The notes: generated by a model not told the origin, from the letters alone. Counted from the first letter of the stretch, positions 1-7,569 are shown. The stretch is DNA of 11,778 nucleotides from Candidatus Hydrogenedens terephthalaticus JGI OTU-1 (GCA_000493945.1 AWNW01000057.1:4357-16134), one strand, 5' to 3'. A program made the numbers and translations.

Positions 1-1
1 C

Positions 2-406
2 AGTCGAGCGGAACATAAAGAAAAAGCCCATCAACTTCTAAAGGAACTGAATATAGAACATCTATCCAATCAATATGCCTATACCCTTTCGGGTGGAGAG
101 CGTAGGAAAACAGAGATTGCCCGTGCTTTAATTACAGAGCCTAAAGTATTTCTTTTGGATGAGCCCTTTGCGGGAATAGACCCGATTGCTATCAGTGAAT
201 TACAAAGTATGGTAAAGGAATTGAAAAAGCGGGGTATCAGTATTTTGATTACTGACCATAATGTAAGAGATACCTTAGCAATTACAGACCGTGCCTATAT
301 CATCAGCGAAGGGCAAGTTATATGCACAGGGACACCCGAAGAAGTATCCTCAGACGAACGCGTTCGTAAGGTATATCTGGGCGAACAGTTTCAATGGAAT
401 TCTTGA
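2..406 (+). CDS. lptB: LptB, ATPase of the lipopolysaccharide export ABC transporter (3' part)
   Basis: The gene enters from the left edge, so only the last 134 codons are present; the Walker A part lies outside. LptB is the cytoplasmic ATPase that works with LptF/LptG to extract LPS from the inner membrane and push it along the Lpt bridge. Visible in order are the ABC signature LSGGERRKTEIARAL, the Walker B strand KVFLLDEP, the D-loop AGIDP, and the switch-histidine segment ITDHNVRDT. The tail VRKVYLGEQF closely matches the usual LptB C-terminus. The D-E-P-F-A-G-x-D-P and DHNVRDTL forms are what separate LptB from LivF/LivG-type ATPases. The TGA stop (404-406) touches the cysK stop codon on the other strand with no spacer. 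Identification is firm despite the truncation. Confidence 0.93.
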   Translation, partial: SRAEHKEKAHQLLKELNIEHLSNQYAYTLSGGERRKTEIARALITEPKVFLLDEPFAGIDPIAISELQSMVKELKKRGISILITDHNVRDTLAITDRAYIISEGQVICTGTPEEVSSDERVRKVYLGEQFQWNS

Positions 407-1294
407 TTACATAAGCGAGGTGCTAAAATACCGTTCGGCTCGGTCCGGAAGTACTGTGGCAATATTACCGGAAATTTTCTGTGCCATAATGCGTGCCGCC
501 CATACATTGGCTCCGGAGGAAATCCCAACTAAAAGTCCATAATCTCGTCCTAAAGCACGTGTCGTTTCAATGGCATCTTCATCCGTTACTTCCACAACTT
601 CATCAACTATGGATACATCCAGTATCGGCGGGATAAATCCATCTCCAATGCCCTGAATTTGATGTAAGCCCGGCTCATGTCCCAATAAAGCAGAAACATT
701 TTTAGGCTCTACGGCAACGATACGAACATTGGGTTTATGTTCCTTCAAAAATTTGCCCACTCCTTGCAAAGTTCCACCGCTACCCACTCCCGCTACAAAG
801 CAATCAATATTCCCGCCCATTTGTCGCCAGAGTTCACGAGCCGTTTCTTCGTAATGGACACGGGGATTATCTGGATTTTCAAATTGTTGAGGGACGAAAA
901 CATTGGGGTCACTTGCTTGAATTTCCTTAACCTTGTTGACCGCTCCCATAATACTCTCCTCTGCCGGGGTCAGGATAAGTTCACCCCCAAGAGCCTTAAT
1001 CAATTTCTTCCGTTCTGCACTCATATTTTCGGGCATAACAATACAAACACGATACCCTTTCAATCTGCCAACTAATGTGATACCAATCCCCGTATTGCCA
1101 GAAGTCGGCTCAACAATAACACAGCCGGGTTTCAGTCTCCCATCGCGTTCTGCCCCTTCTAACATGGCTAACGCCACACGGTCTTTAATACTTCCCCCAG
1201 GATTTAAGAATTCCGCTTTTGCGAAGATACGCTCACCTTTTAACTGAATAAGTGGTGTATTTCCGATTAAGTCAAGAATATTATCTGTTAACAT
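407..1294 (-). CDS. cysK: Cysteine synthase (O-acetylserine sulfhydrylase)
   Basis: A PLP enzyme that makes L-cysteine from O-acetylserine and sulfide in the cytoplasm. The 295-residue product is complete and of usual family length. The PLP lysine is K37 in NPGGSIKDR, the substrate-binding loop TSGNTG lies at residues 64-69, and the phosphate-binding glycine loop GVGSGGT follows near residue 170. The C-terminus VLPDRAERYFST is characteristic of CysK/CysM. The ATG is preceded by GAGGT about 6 nt upstream, which supports this start. It lies 25 bp downstream of the aldolase gene on the same strand, so co-transcription is likely. CysK and CysM are hard to separate by eye; a cystathionine beta-synthase-like role is possible but the length and motifs favour cysteine synthase. 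Confidence 0.92.
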   Translation of the reverse strand: MLTDNILDLIGNTPLIQLKGERIFAKAEFLNPGGSIKDRVALAMLEGAERDGRLKPGCVIVEPTSGNTGIGITLVGRLKGYRVCIVMPENMSAERKKLIKALGGELILTPAEESIMGAVNKVKEIQASDPNVFVPQQFENPDNPRVHYEETARELWRQMGGNIDCFVAGVGSGGTLQGVGKFLKEHKPNVRIVAVEPKNVSALLGHEPGLHQIQGIGDGFIPPILDVSIVDEVVEVTDEDAIETTRALGRDYGLLVGISSGANVWAARIMAQKISGNIATVLPDRAERYFSTSLM

Positions 1295-1319
1295 AGTAAT
1301 ACCTCAAATACTATTGGCT

Positions 1320-2297
1320 TTAATATTTTGCAAGAATACTTTCATAAATCTGCTTGAATGTTTCATATTCCTGAACGGACAACCTTTCGCGACTTTCAAA
1401 ATAGGGATTGTTTTCAATCGTTCGAGGACATTCATTTACGGGATAGCCCTGTTCCGTAATATAGCGTTTGAAAAATTCTACTGCATTTGGACATTTTCTT
1501 ACAAGTAGATTCACATCCTCCTGAGCTTGCATACAACCTTCTATATCGCCCTTTTCATACCGTTGCACCATAGCGCGGATAATTTGAGGGTTTAGACTGG
1601 TCCCCTGTCCAATACATGCACGACAACCTAACATAAGCCCCGCATAAAATACGGTCTCATTCCCGACGATTAACGAAAATTTTTCATCTCGCACAGCACG
1701 GGCTAAATCGAATAAATAACCACCATCAGCAACGGAAACCTTCCCAGCAACAAGATTATCTATCTTTGCAAGTTTTTTTAATAATTCGGGTGTTAAACAA
1801 TATTCAGGTCTTGTGCCAGGGGGTTGATAAAATAAAACGGGTATTTTTACAGCCGAACAGACCGTCTCAAAATAGTTATATATCACATCGGCAAGGGTTT
1901 CATTACCTTCGGGGGACAATGCTTCAGGAATAGTTAATACCACACCATCCGCACCTAATCCTTCCGCAAAACGACTTAATTCAATCGCCTGTTGAATATA
2001 TTTTTGGCGGTCAGGACGACGGTCATAATTACGGTCCCAAATGCCACTACATCCAATAAGCACTGCAGAATGCCCTTTTACTACCTTACAAGCAATTTCC
2101 GCTAATTGCTTTACTTCCTCAAAGGAAAATGCATACATCTGCCCCATACCCGAACGAATGAAAAATGCGGAAATAGAACCTTTATTAAGCATATATTCGA
2201 GCAAACGCACTTGCCCATCAAGGTCAAGGGAACCATCTTCCTTAAAAACAGTAAAAGTCGGTGCAATGCTACCATAAACATAATCGGGTATACGCAT
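1320..2297 (-). CDS. DapA/NanA-superfamily class I aldolase, substrate unknown
   Basis: A 325-residue TIM-barrel lyase of the dihydrodipicolinate synthase / N-acetylneuraminate lyase family, which forms a Schiff base between a lysine and a 2-oxo acid such as pyruvate. The Schiff-base lysine is K186 (VAGKVS) and the catalytic tyrosine is Y157 (VLFYQPPG). The strand that normally carries the GTTGE or GSTGE carboxylate-binding loop reads SGMGQ at 49-53, so the hydroxyl residues are absent. True DapA function in lysine synthesis is therefore doubtful, and a sugar-acid or other 2-oxo-acid aldolase role is more likely (inference). The family is usually about 290-310 residues, so this one is slightly long at the C-terminus. 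GGAG lies 8 nt before the ATG. It is probably the first gene of an operon with cysK, although no metabolic link between the two is obvious. Confidence 0.85.
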   Translation of the reverse strand: MRIPDYVYGSIAPTFTVFKEDGSLDLDGQVRLLEYMLNKGSISAFFIRSGMGQMYAFSFEEVKQLAEIACKVVKGHSAVLIGCSGIWDRNYDRRPDRQKYIQQAIELSRFAEGLGADGVVLTIPEALSPEGNETLADVIYNYFETVCSAVKIPVLFYQPPGTRPEYCLTPELLKKLAKIDNLVAGKVSVADGGYLFDLARAVRDEKFSLIVGNETVFYAGLMLGCRACIGQGTSLNPQIIRAMVQRYEKGDIEGCMQAQEDVNLLVRKCPNAVEFFKRYITEQGYPVNECPRTIENNPYFESRERLSVQEYETFKQIYESILAKY

Positions 2298-2415
2298 AAG
2301 AAAAACTCCACTACATTAAATTAAGATAGAATTAGAAATGAAACAAGAAATAATGATTATGATTACATACTTCCTAATAATTTTCCAAATGAATAAATTG
2401 CTACCATTTTGAAAT

Positions 2416-2451
2416 GGGATGAATGAGACAGATAGGACGGATGGGACGAAT
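2416..2451. repeat. Four degenerate 9-bp tandem units, consensus GGGACGGAT-like
   Basis: Four consecutive 9-mers can be read: GGGATGAAT, GAGACAGAT, AGGACGGAT and GGGACGAAT. They differ from each other at two to four positions. Such GGACNNAT-type strings are familiar as scattered intergenic repeats in several environmental bacterial genomes; that comparison is from memory. Confidence 0.75.
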
Positions 2452-2551
2452 AGAAAAAAACATGATGCATTATTATTTTTGAATAATGCAGATGAATCGT
2501 CCCCGCTTCTGGTATTTTTTCGTCCATTACCCTTCCAATCGTAACATACAA

Positions 2552-2604
2552 ATCCTGTGTATCCTGTAAATCCTGTTAAATTATTTTTACCACAAATCCT
2601 GTAG
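2552..2604. repeat. ATCCTGTNN 9-bp tandem repeat, three units plus one displaced copy
   Basis: Three adjoining units ATCCTGTGT, ATCCTGTAA and ATCCTGTTA occupy 2552-2578. A fourth, ATCCTGTAG, lies at 2596-2604 after a short AT-rich spacer and runs straight into the palindrome at 2601-2628. Confidence 0.8.
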
Positions 2605-2628
2605 AGGCGAAAATTTTTTCGCCTTTAC
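2601..2628. repeat. 28-bp palindrome centred on AATT
   Basis: GTA, then G, then AGGCGAAAA, a TT centre, TTTTCGCCT, then T and TAC. The arms pair over 13 positions with a single G-T pair. It could fold as a hairpin in RNA from either strand, but it lacks a flanking T-run, so I read it as a repeat element and not as a terminator. Confidence 0.7.
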
Positions 2629-2677
2629 CCCTCTGTGTTCTTTGTGTTAAGTTTCCTTCGTGTCCTCTGTGGTTAAT
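2628..2677. repeat. CTCTGTGTT / CTTTGTGTT type repeat
   Basis: CTCTGTGTT is followed at 9-bp spacing by CTTTGTGTT, then by related CCTTCGTGTCCTCTGTGG. On the minus strand this reads as an ACCACAGAGGACACGAAGG string, which I recognise from memory as a common dispersed non-coding repeat in unrelated environmental genomes. In one minus frame it translates to the well-known spurious peptide NHRGHEGN. Confidence 0.75.
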
Positions 2678-2708
2678 TCTTTTACCCCAAGACCATACAA
2701 CGAAGCAG

Positions 2709-2728
2709 GGGCATGGTATACCGTGCCC
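2709..2728. repeat. 20-bp palindrome GGGCATGGTA / TACCGTGCCC
   Basis: Two 10-bp arms meet without a loop and pair with one G-T position. It closes the repeat island, and it resembles the palindrome at 2601 in being a compact self-complementary unit. Confidence 0.65.
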
Positions 2729-2870
2729 ATACAATTGGGGAAGAAAATATAATCTATTACCCATGTCTTAAAGGTAAGCATATAAAAAATATTGAAGTCT
2801 GTATTTTCTATGAATCGAAAATTTCTGTTAATTTGTTGCTAACTACTTCTTGTTTATTTGAAGGTATGGG

Positions 2871-4286
2871 TTAATTTTTTGGCGGTGTTAATTCTTTTAT
2901 TTCACCGGGTTGAAATTTCAACTCCATTTTTTCATTGGTAAATGGAGAAAGTACCATGCATTGCGTTCCCATATCCGATTGGATAATAACTTTTGTTGTC
3001 TTTCCTGCTGTTCTTTCTGCGGAAATCAAAAAACCACCTTCTGCTCGAAGTTGATAAAAAGATACATCATTCCAATTATCAGGAATACATGGGAATACTC
3101 GTATCAAACCATTGTGACTTTGCAATAACATTTCCTGAACTGCAGTTCCTGATGCAAAATTTCCTTCTAATGTAAAGGGACGATATTTAAAATCGCTATA
3201 TCCTTTATTAGATTGGTCACCGTTGCAATGAAAACTATTCGGTAGAACGAAAGCTTCTGAAAAGATTTTTATGTTTTGAATTGCATCCTGAACTCTACCT
3301 GCACGAGCAGATAAAATACCTTTCCATGCAAAACTATATCCACACCATTGGGATGTGCCCAATTTATCCAGATAATCTAAAGATTTATTTATAACCTCCA
3401 TATCTTGGGCATCATACGGATTTAACATCCCTAACGGGAATATCGCCATTAAATGGGAAAAATGGCGGTGCGAATGAGCCAATACATAGTCTTTTGCTAC
3501 CAATAGTCCCTCTTTTTCAGAAATCCAAAGTTGCGGAAATTCATCAGCAATTGCTAACCAGCGTTTTTGCTCATCTGTTTTTCCAAGAATTTCTGCTAAT
3601 TCGGCTGTAGATGTAAATAACCAGCGGATAAGAGATAAATCGTAATTGGTTAACTCATCAAACCATGCATTAGGTTTGTTATCATTAATTTCAGGCGAAG
3701 AGCTTAACGGAAGTTTTCTTTTTCCATCTGCAGAACGAGTATCTTTCGTTATTGCATCGAGAAAAACAGCACAATCGTGCAGGTAAGGATAGGCTCGCTG
3801 TTCCAGAAAGTTTTTATCATTGGTATATTTCTAATGCCAATAGAAATGATGGGCTAACCAGGCCGCTGTTGTTGCAGAATGTGTGTACTGTCGCCAACCC
3901 CCGATTTGTCTACCAATAATATCCGTTGTCATGGCAACATTCAATCCCGGCATATTAAAAAACTTCTGTGTCCATTTAAAACATTCATCACGGATATTCC
4001 ATAACCACTCAATAAAGTATCGTTCTTGCTCCAATCGGTTGCCCGAATAGGCTATCCAATACGACATCTCTGTATTCAAGTCATGGTGATAGTCCCCCTT
4101 CCATGGTGGTCGCTTTCCATTATCTGCAGTCCATGGACCCTGCAAAGCAATCGGATAGACACCTCCCGCAGCACCAAATTTATAGGTCTCGTGATACCAG
4201 CGTTTTTCTATTATCTCATCCGGTATGGATACATAAGTCTGCTTCCAATATTTTTCCCACCACTGAACATGCAGAACGAAGTCCAA
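2871..4286 (-). pseudogene. GH95-like alpha-L-fucosidase remnant, N-terminus missing and one internal TAG
   Basis: One reading frame runs from about 4286 to the TAA at 2871-2873, 470 residues in all, broken only by an in-frame TAG at 3831-3833. The part before the TAG (151 residues from a TTG) holds the GH95-like segments SIPDEIIEKRWYHETY, LQGPW, DYHHDLNTEMSYW and AAWLAHHFYWH. The part after it continues KYTNDKNFLEQRAYPYL, a SPE segment, HSHRHFSHL, EGNFASGTAVQEMLLQS and LRAEGGF. GH95 enzymes are about 750-800 residues; the whole N-terminal beta-sandwich portion, roughly 300 residues, is gone. Family members have NxN and DGNF at catalytic positions, whereas here these read DLN and EGNF, so this was already a divergent member. 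Between H151 and KYTND the family normally has an aromatic residue, so the TAG probably replaced a TAT or TAC tyrosine codon. No start codon with a ribosome binding site exists. Very probably dead. Confidence 0.82.
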
Positions 4287-5190
4287 AGGATGTCCATGTT
4301 ACTATGGAAAATAATTGTGTATAACAAATCGTATAGGCGGACTGTCCGGCAGTGCTATTGGGCATACTACTGATATATTTTATTAAAAGAACACCCGCAA
4401 TATTTAGAACAACACCCTGTATTCCTGTAGGTAATCCAACTCGGATAATCATTTTTAAGATATGAAAATTAGGAAACCAACGCCATCGGGAAGGTAGTTG
4501 GATTAATGTTTTTCCGCGTAACATTAGATAGAAAGCCAATAATAAGGAAATTCCTGGAGCTAGAACCGTTCCTATACCCGCACCTATTACTCCTAATGAT
4601 GGAAAAATACCCAACCCCGTAATAAGAACAAAACTGATAACAATATTTAAGCCGGCGTTCAATATATTCAACAGCAACGCTAATTTGGGTTCTCCTGCCG
4701 CTTGGAATGCCCCTGTAAGCAATATCATCAGGAATAATGTCCAGTTGAATATGAATAGAAGTCGCAAATAAGGAAGAGATAGACGATAAACTGTTTCTTC
4801 AACACCAATAAAGTGCAATAGTTGCGGACTAATAATATATCCTAAAGGAGCCACAATCCCGACCAGAAAAAAAGCACCGATTAAAAATGCATCAAAAAAA
4901 ATGGTGCTTATCATTTTACGGTCTTGTCGTCCAGCATGTCTTGCTATTAAAACATTCATCCCGTGAGAAATAGATGCAATTAGAACTACCATTACAATAA
5001 ATAATTGCCACGCTACACCAACCGCTGCGTTACCTTCATTATTTTCCCCGGGAACAAAATGACCTATTAACACCTGGTCAATAAATCCATGCATTCCATT
5101 GATTAGGTTTAACAGAACCAATGGCCAGGTTAATTTCCACAGGGAATTTAGCACATTCCCTGAAACAATTTCTTCATCAAAACGCTTCAT
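4216..5190 (-). pseudogene. MATE-family multidrug/Na+ efflux transporter, C-terminally truncated
   Basis: The 324-residue frame begins like a MATE (NorM-type) exporter: MKRFDEEIVSGNVLNSLWKLTWPLVLLN, followed by hydrophobic helices, ISHGMNVLIARHAG, the GAFQAAGEPKLAL loop and RVGLPTGIQGVVLN, which starts the second six-helix half. Homology is convincing up to FGLRSAC near residue 308. The last residues, roughly VGKILEADLCIHTG, are not MATE-like; they are the GH95 remnant read out of frame. MATE proteins have about 440-470 residues and 12 helices, so about a third, three to four helices, is missing. The first ATG has no clear Shine-Dalgarno sequence. A truncated 324-residue protein may still be made but transport is unlikely. 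Confidence 0.8.
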
Positions 5191-5324
5191 AAATTCGGGA
5201 TACTTTTGTCAAAAGGTCGTTCTATAAAGAATAATGATTTTGGTGTTTTATTAGAAAGCCTTATTCTTTTCCCTTATATTTTAACTGAAATAGGTTTATA
5301 AAATCTTTGAACAATTATAAGTAG

Positions 5325-5344
5325 CACAGACAATTTTGTTTGTG
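5325..5344. repeat. 20-bp inverted repeat in the divergent intergenic region
   Basis: CACAGACAA and TTGTTTGTG are separated by TT and pair over 9 bp with one G-T. There is no T-run on either side, so it is not a typical terminator. Its place between divergent genes would fit an operator, but no regulator is known. Confidence 0.4.
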
Positions 5345-5497
5345 TTGATATAAAAGGAATAGTTGTAAATTCAAATGTGGAATTTAAAGGTGGTTTTATT
5401 GGAATATAAAAAGACGATTTGTAATCGCAAATAATATCTAATGTATGAATTATTATACTTCTATTGACCAAGTTTATGTATGTAATGGTATATGTTT

Positions 5498-5503
5498 TAT
5501 AAT
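5498..5503 (+). promoter_or_regulatory. Possible -10 element for nnrD-thiL
   Basis: A perfect TATAAT lies 26 bp before the nnrD ATG. No good -35 hexamer is found at the usual 16-18 bp spacing; the nearest, TTGACC at 5464-5469, is 28 bp away. In AT-rich DNA chance matches are common, so this is weak. Confidence 0.3.
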
Positions 5504-5529
5504 TGAGTATAAAGACAGGGAATATAGTT

Positions 5530-6417
5530 ATGAATAATTTAATAAATGTGGCTGATTTGCAGAAGTTTGTGCCGATACGGTCAAAGCATGACCATAAAGG
5601 AAGGTTTGGGCATCTTCTGGTTATAGCGGGTTCGCGTTATTATACCGGTGCGGCAAAGCTTTCTGCGTGTGCAGGTATGCGTTCCGGTGCAGGTTTGGTT
5701 ACATTGGCAATACCATCTGTTATTGTGGATGTGGTTGCGAGTAATCTAATGGAAATTATTTTTTATCCACTGCCGTCAACAAAGGAAGGGACATTTGCAG
5801 AAGAGGGTGCAGAAAAAATTGTAGAATTTTCAAAGGATAAAAATGCAGTGCTAATTGGACCGGGATTAAGTCAACATCCGTCCACCGTAAACTTTGTTAG
5901 AAAGATACTTCCCCAAATCGAAGTTCCTCTAATAATTGATGCGGATGGATTGAATGCTATTAGTGATAGTACGGGTATTTTACGAATGTGTAAAGGCACA
6001 CCTGTTATTACACCACATCCCGGGGAGATGTCTCGTTTGATTAAAAAATCTGTAAAAGAGATACAGCAAGATAGGGAACAATGTGCTATTGATTTTGCAA
6101 AACAAATGGGTGTGGTTGTTGTTTTGAAAGGATACCACACCGTAATTGCAAATCCAGATGGAGAGTATGCGGTGAATACAACGGGTGGACATGGTTTGTC
6201 AAAGGGTGGAACGGGAGATATACTTGCCGGGCTTATTGCCGGGCTTATTGCACAGGGAGTATCACCCTATCCAGCGTGTCAGATAGGAGTATGGCTCCAT
6301 GGCAAAGCAGGTGACCATGCAGAACGGGTATTACATCCGCGGAGTATGACCGCAGGTGATTTATTTGATTTTTTACATCAAGCATGGAAGGAGTTAGACC
6401 CACAACCGTATGATTAG
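5530..6417 (+). CDS. nnrD: ADP-dependent NAD(P)H-hydrate dehydratase, stand-alone
   Basis: A ribokinase-fold enzyme that repairs hydrated NADH and NADPH by ADP-dependent dehydration. The 295-residue product shows GRFGHLLVIAGSRYYTGAAKL near residues 24-44, VLIGPGLS, LIIDADGLNAI, TPHPGE at 161-166, and the nucleotide/catalytic loop GGTGD at 226-230 whose aspartate is the expected base. The ATG at 5530 has AGGGA 8 nt upstream (5517-5521); an upstream TTG at 5503 is in frame but has no ribosome binding site, so the shorter form was chosen. The N-terminal YjeF/NnrE epimerase domain that is commonly fused to this enzyme is absent, so the epimerase must be elsewhere or missing. The stop codon overlaps the thiL start by 8 bp, indicating translational coupling. 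Confidence 0.9.
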   Translation: MNNLINVADLQKFVPIRSKHDHKGRFGHLLVIAGSRYYTGAAKLSACAGMRSGAGLVTLAIPSVIVDVVASNLMEIIFYPLPSTKEGTFAEEGAEKIVEFSKDKNAVLIGPGLSQHPSTVNFVRKILPQIEVPLIIDADGLNAISDSTGILRMCKGTPVITPHPGEMSRLIKKSVKEIQQDREQCAIDFAKQMGVVVVLKGYHTVIANPDGEYAVNTTGGHGLSKGGTGDILAGLIAGLIAQGVSPYPACQIGVWLHGKAGDHAERVLHPRSMTAGDLFDFLHQAWKELDPQPYD

Positions 6418-7393
6418 TCTACAAGATATTGGTGAGTTGCAATTGATTAAAAGAGTGGAATTTTTAGTCCAACAGGCACAAGACAAAAAGGTAGTATTAT
6501 CTCTGGGGGATGATTGTGCTGTAGTAAAAGTAGGGGGTAAATTTCTCCTTATCTCTTCAGATATGTCTGTAGAAGATGTGCATTTCCTTTCCGATAAATT
6601 TCCACCGAAGGCTATCGGTTGGAAGGTTATGGCATCAGCCTGGAGCGATATTGCGAGCATGGGCGGAGAGCCTCGCTGGGCGGTAGTCTCGATGGCATTA
6701 CCCAAACGGATTTCGGTGCAAAAAGTGGAGTGTATATATGAAGGAATGATGGAAACAACAAAATTTGTGAATGCGGTTATCGTGGGGGGAGATATGACGA
6801 CTTCTCATGATGACAAAATTATCATTGATGTAACTGTAATTGGTGAGGCTGTTCAGAAGAAGTTTATTACAAGATCAGGTGCGAGACATGGAGATATTCT
6901 TGCGGTAACAGGGACATTAGGAAATTCATCAGCGGGATTGGTTGCTCTTCAACAGGATTTAGCCGAAACATTCCTATGGCATTCTCACTGGTATCCTATT
7001 CCACGAATACAAGAGGGGAAATGGCTCTGCACGAAGGCAAATGTAAGTGCTATGATTGATATAAGTGACGGATTGCTAACCGATGCAGGGCATATTGCGG
7101 AGATGTCAGGCGTAGGGATAAATATCCATAAACAGAAAATTCCTGTTTCGGAAGAATTGCAGGCATTTGGCAACAAACATAATTTAGCAATTGATAACTT
7201 TATATTAGGTGGAGGAGAAGAATATCAATTGCTTGTTACAGTACCTCAAGAGAAATGGGAAAAAATTCAGAGTAAGTTTAATAAAAAATTCTCTTGTGGC
7301 ATTACCGAAATAGGATATGTAACAAAGGAATGGCAAGGCGTCCGTGTAGATGGAGTTGTTCCTTCTATTAAAGGCTACGAACATTTCCGATAA
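6410..7393 (+). CDS. thiL: Thiamine-monophosphate kinase
   Basis: ThiL phosphorylates thiamine monophosphate with ATP to give the cofactor thiamine diphosphate, the last step of the pathway. The 327-residue length matches the family. N-terminal motifs are LSLGDDCAVV, the metal-binding SSDMSVEDVHF and WSDIASMGGEP; the middle has VGGDMT and RSGARHGD; the C-terminal half has MIDISDGLLTDAGHI and the late motif LGGGEEYQLLV. The ATG overlaps the nnrD stop by 8 bp (ATGATTAG), so the pair forms one operon. No other thiamine gene is present in the window. No strong terminator follows; only a 5-bp TATCC/GGATA stem is visible shortly after the stop. Confidence 0.95.
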   Translation: MISLQDIGELQLIKRVEFLVQQAQDKKVVLSLGDDCAVVKVGGKFLLISSDMSVEDVHFLSDKFPPKAIGWKVMASAWSDIASMGGEPRWAVVSMALPKRISVQKVECIYEGMMETTKFVNAVIVGGDMTTSHDDKIIIDVTVIGEAVQKKFITRSGARHGDILAVTGTLGNSSAGLVALQQDLAETFLWHSHWYPIPRIQEGKWLCTKANVSAMIDISDGLLTDAGHIAEMSGVGINIHKQKIPVSEELQAFGNKHNLAIDNFILGGGEEYQLLVTVPQEKWEKIQSKFNKKFSCGITEIGYVTKEWQGVRVDGVVPSIKGYEHFR

Positions 7394-7569
7394 TGGAATA
7401 AATATCCCTTTCTGGATAAGTTACTAATTGAAATTTCTGAAAAAGTATGTGCGACCTCTTCATTAAATGGGAAAATCATACACGACAAATTGCTAACTTT
7501 AATGCTTAAAATTTGAAAGGGGTATTCAATTTTTCTTAAATATTGTTTGACATATAAATTAGCAAATTT

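Larger units (their letters stand above)
2298..2870. other. 573-bp non-coding gap holding a repeat island
   Basis: No credible gene was found on either strand. Two 62-codon open frames on the minus strand (2363-2551 and 2576-2764) run through repeat DNA and are judged spurious. The stretch 2416-2740 holds three sets of short degenerate repeats and two palindromes, listed separately. The parts 2298-2415 and 2765-2870 are plain AT-rich sequence in which I see nothing beyond the aldolase ribosome binding site. Confidence 0.75.
5191..5529. other. Divergent intergenic region between the MATE relic and nnrD
   Basis: 339 bp of AT-rich sequence without a convincing gene. A 65-codon minus-strand frame (5274-5471) starts at TTG without a ribosome binding site and is not believed. 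The region contains a 20-bp inverted repeat at 5325-5344 and a possible nnrD promoter near 5498, both listed separately. Promoters for both directions are expected here. Confidence 0.6.

Noticed and set aside
2363..2551. 62-codon minus-strand frame left of the repeat island
   Set aside because: Runs through the GGGACGGAT repeat, has no recognisable motif, and no clear ribosome binding site.
2601..2628. Rho-independent terminator for the GH95 remnant
   Set aside because: The stem is G+C-poor toward its tip, lies some 250 bp downstream of the stop, and has no T-run after it; it fits the dispersed palindrome type better.
3831..3833. TAG as pyrrolysine or other recoded sense codon
   Set aside because: No other internal TAG in the window's intact genes; the gene is already missing its N-terminus, so decay is simpler.
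5274..5471. 65-codon minus-strand frame in the divergent intergenic region
   Set aside because: Starts at TTG, has no ribosome binding site, contains no recognisable motif, and its composition is that of the AT-rich spacer.
5503..5529. TTG start nine codons before the nnrD ATG
   Set aside because: No ribosome binding site, and it overlaps the TATAAT candidate; the ATG at 5530 has AGGGA upstream.
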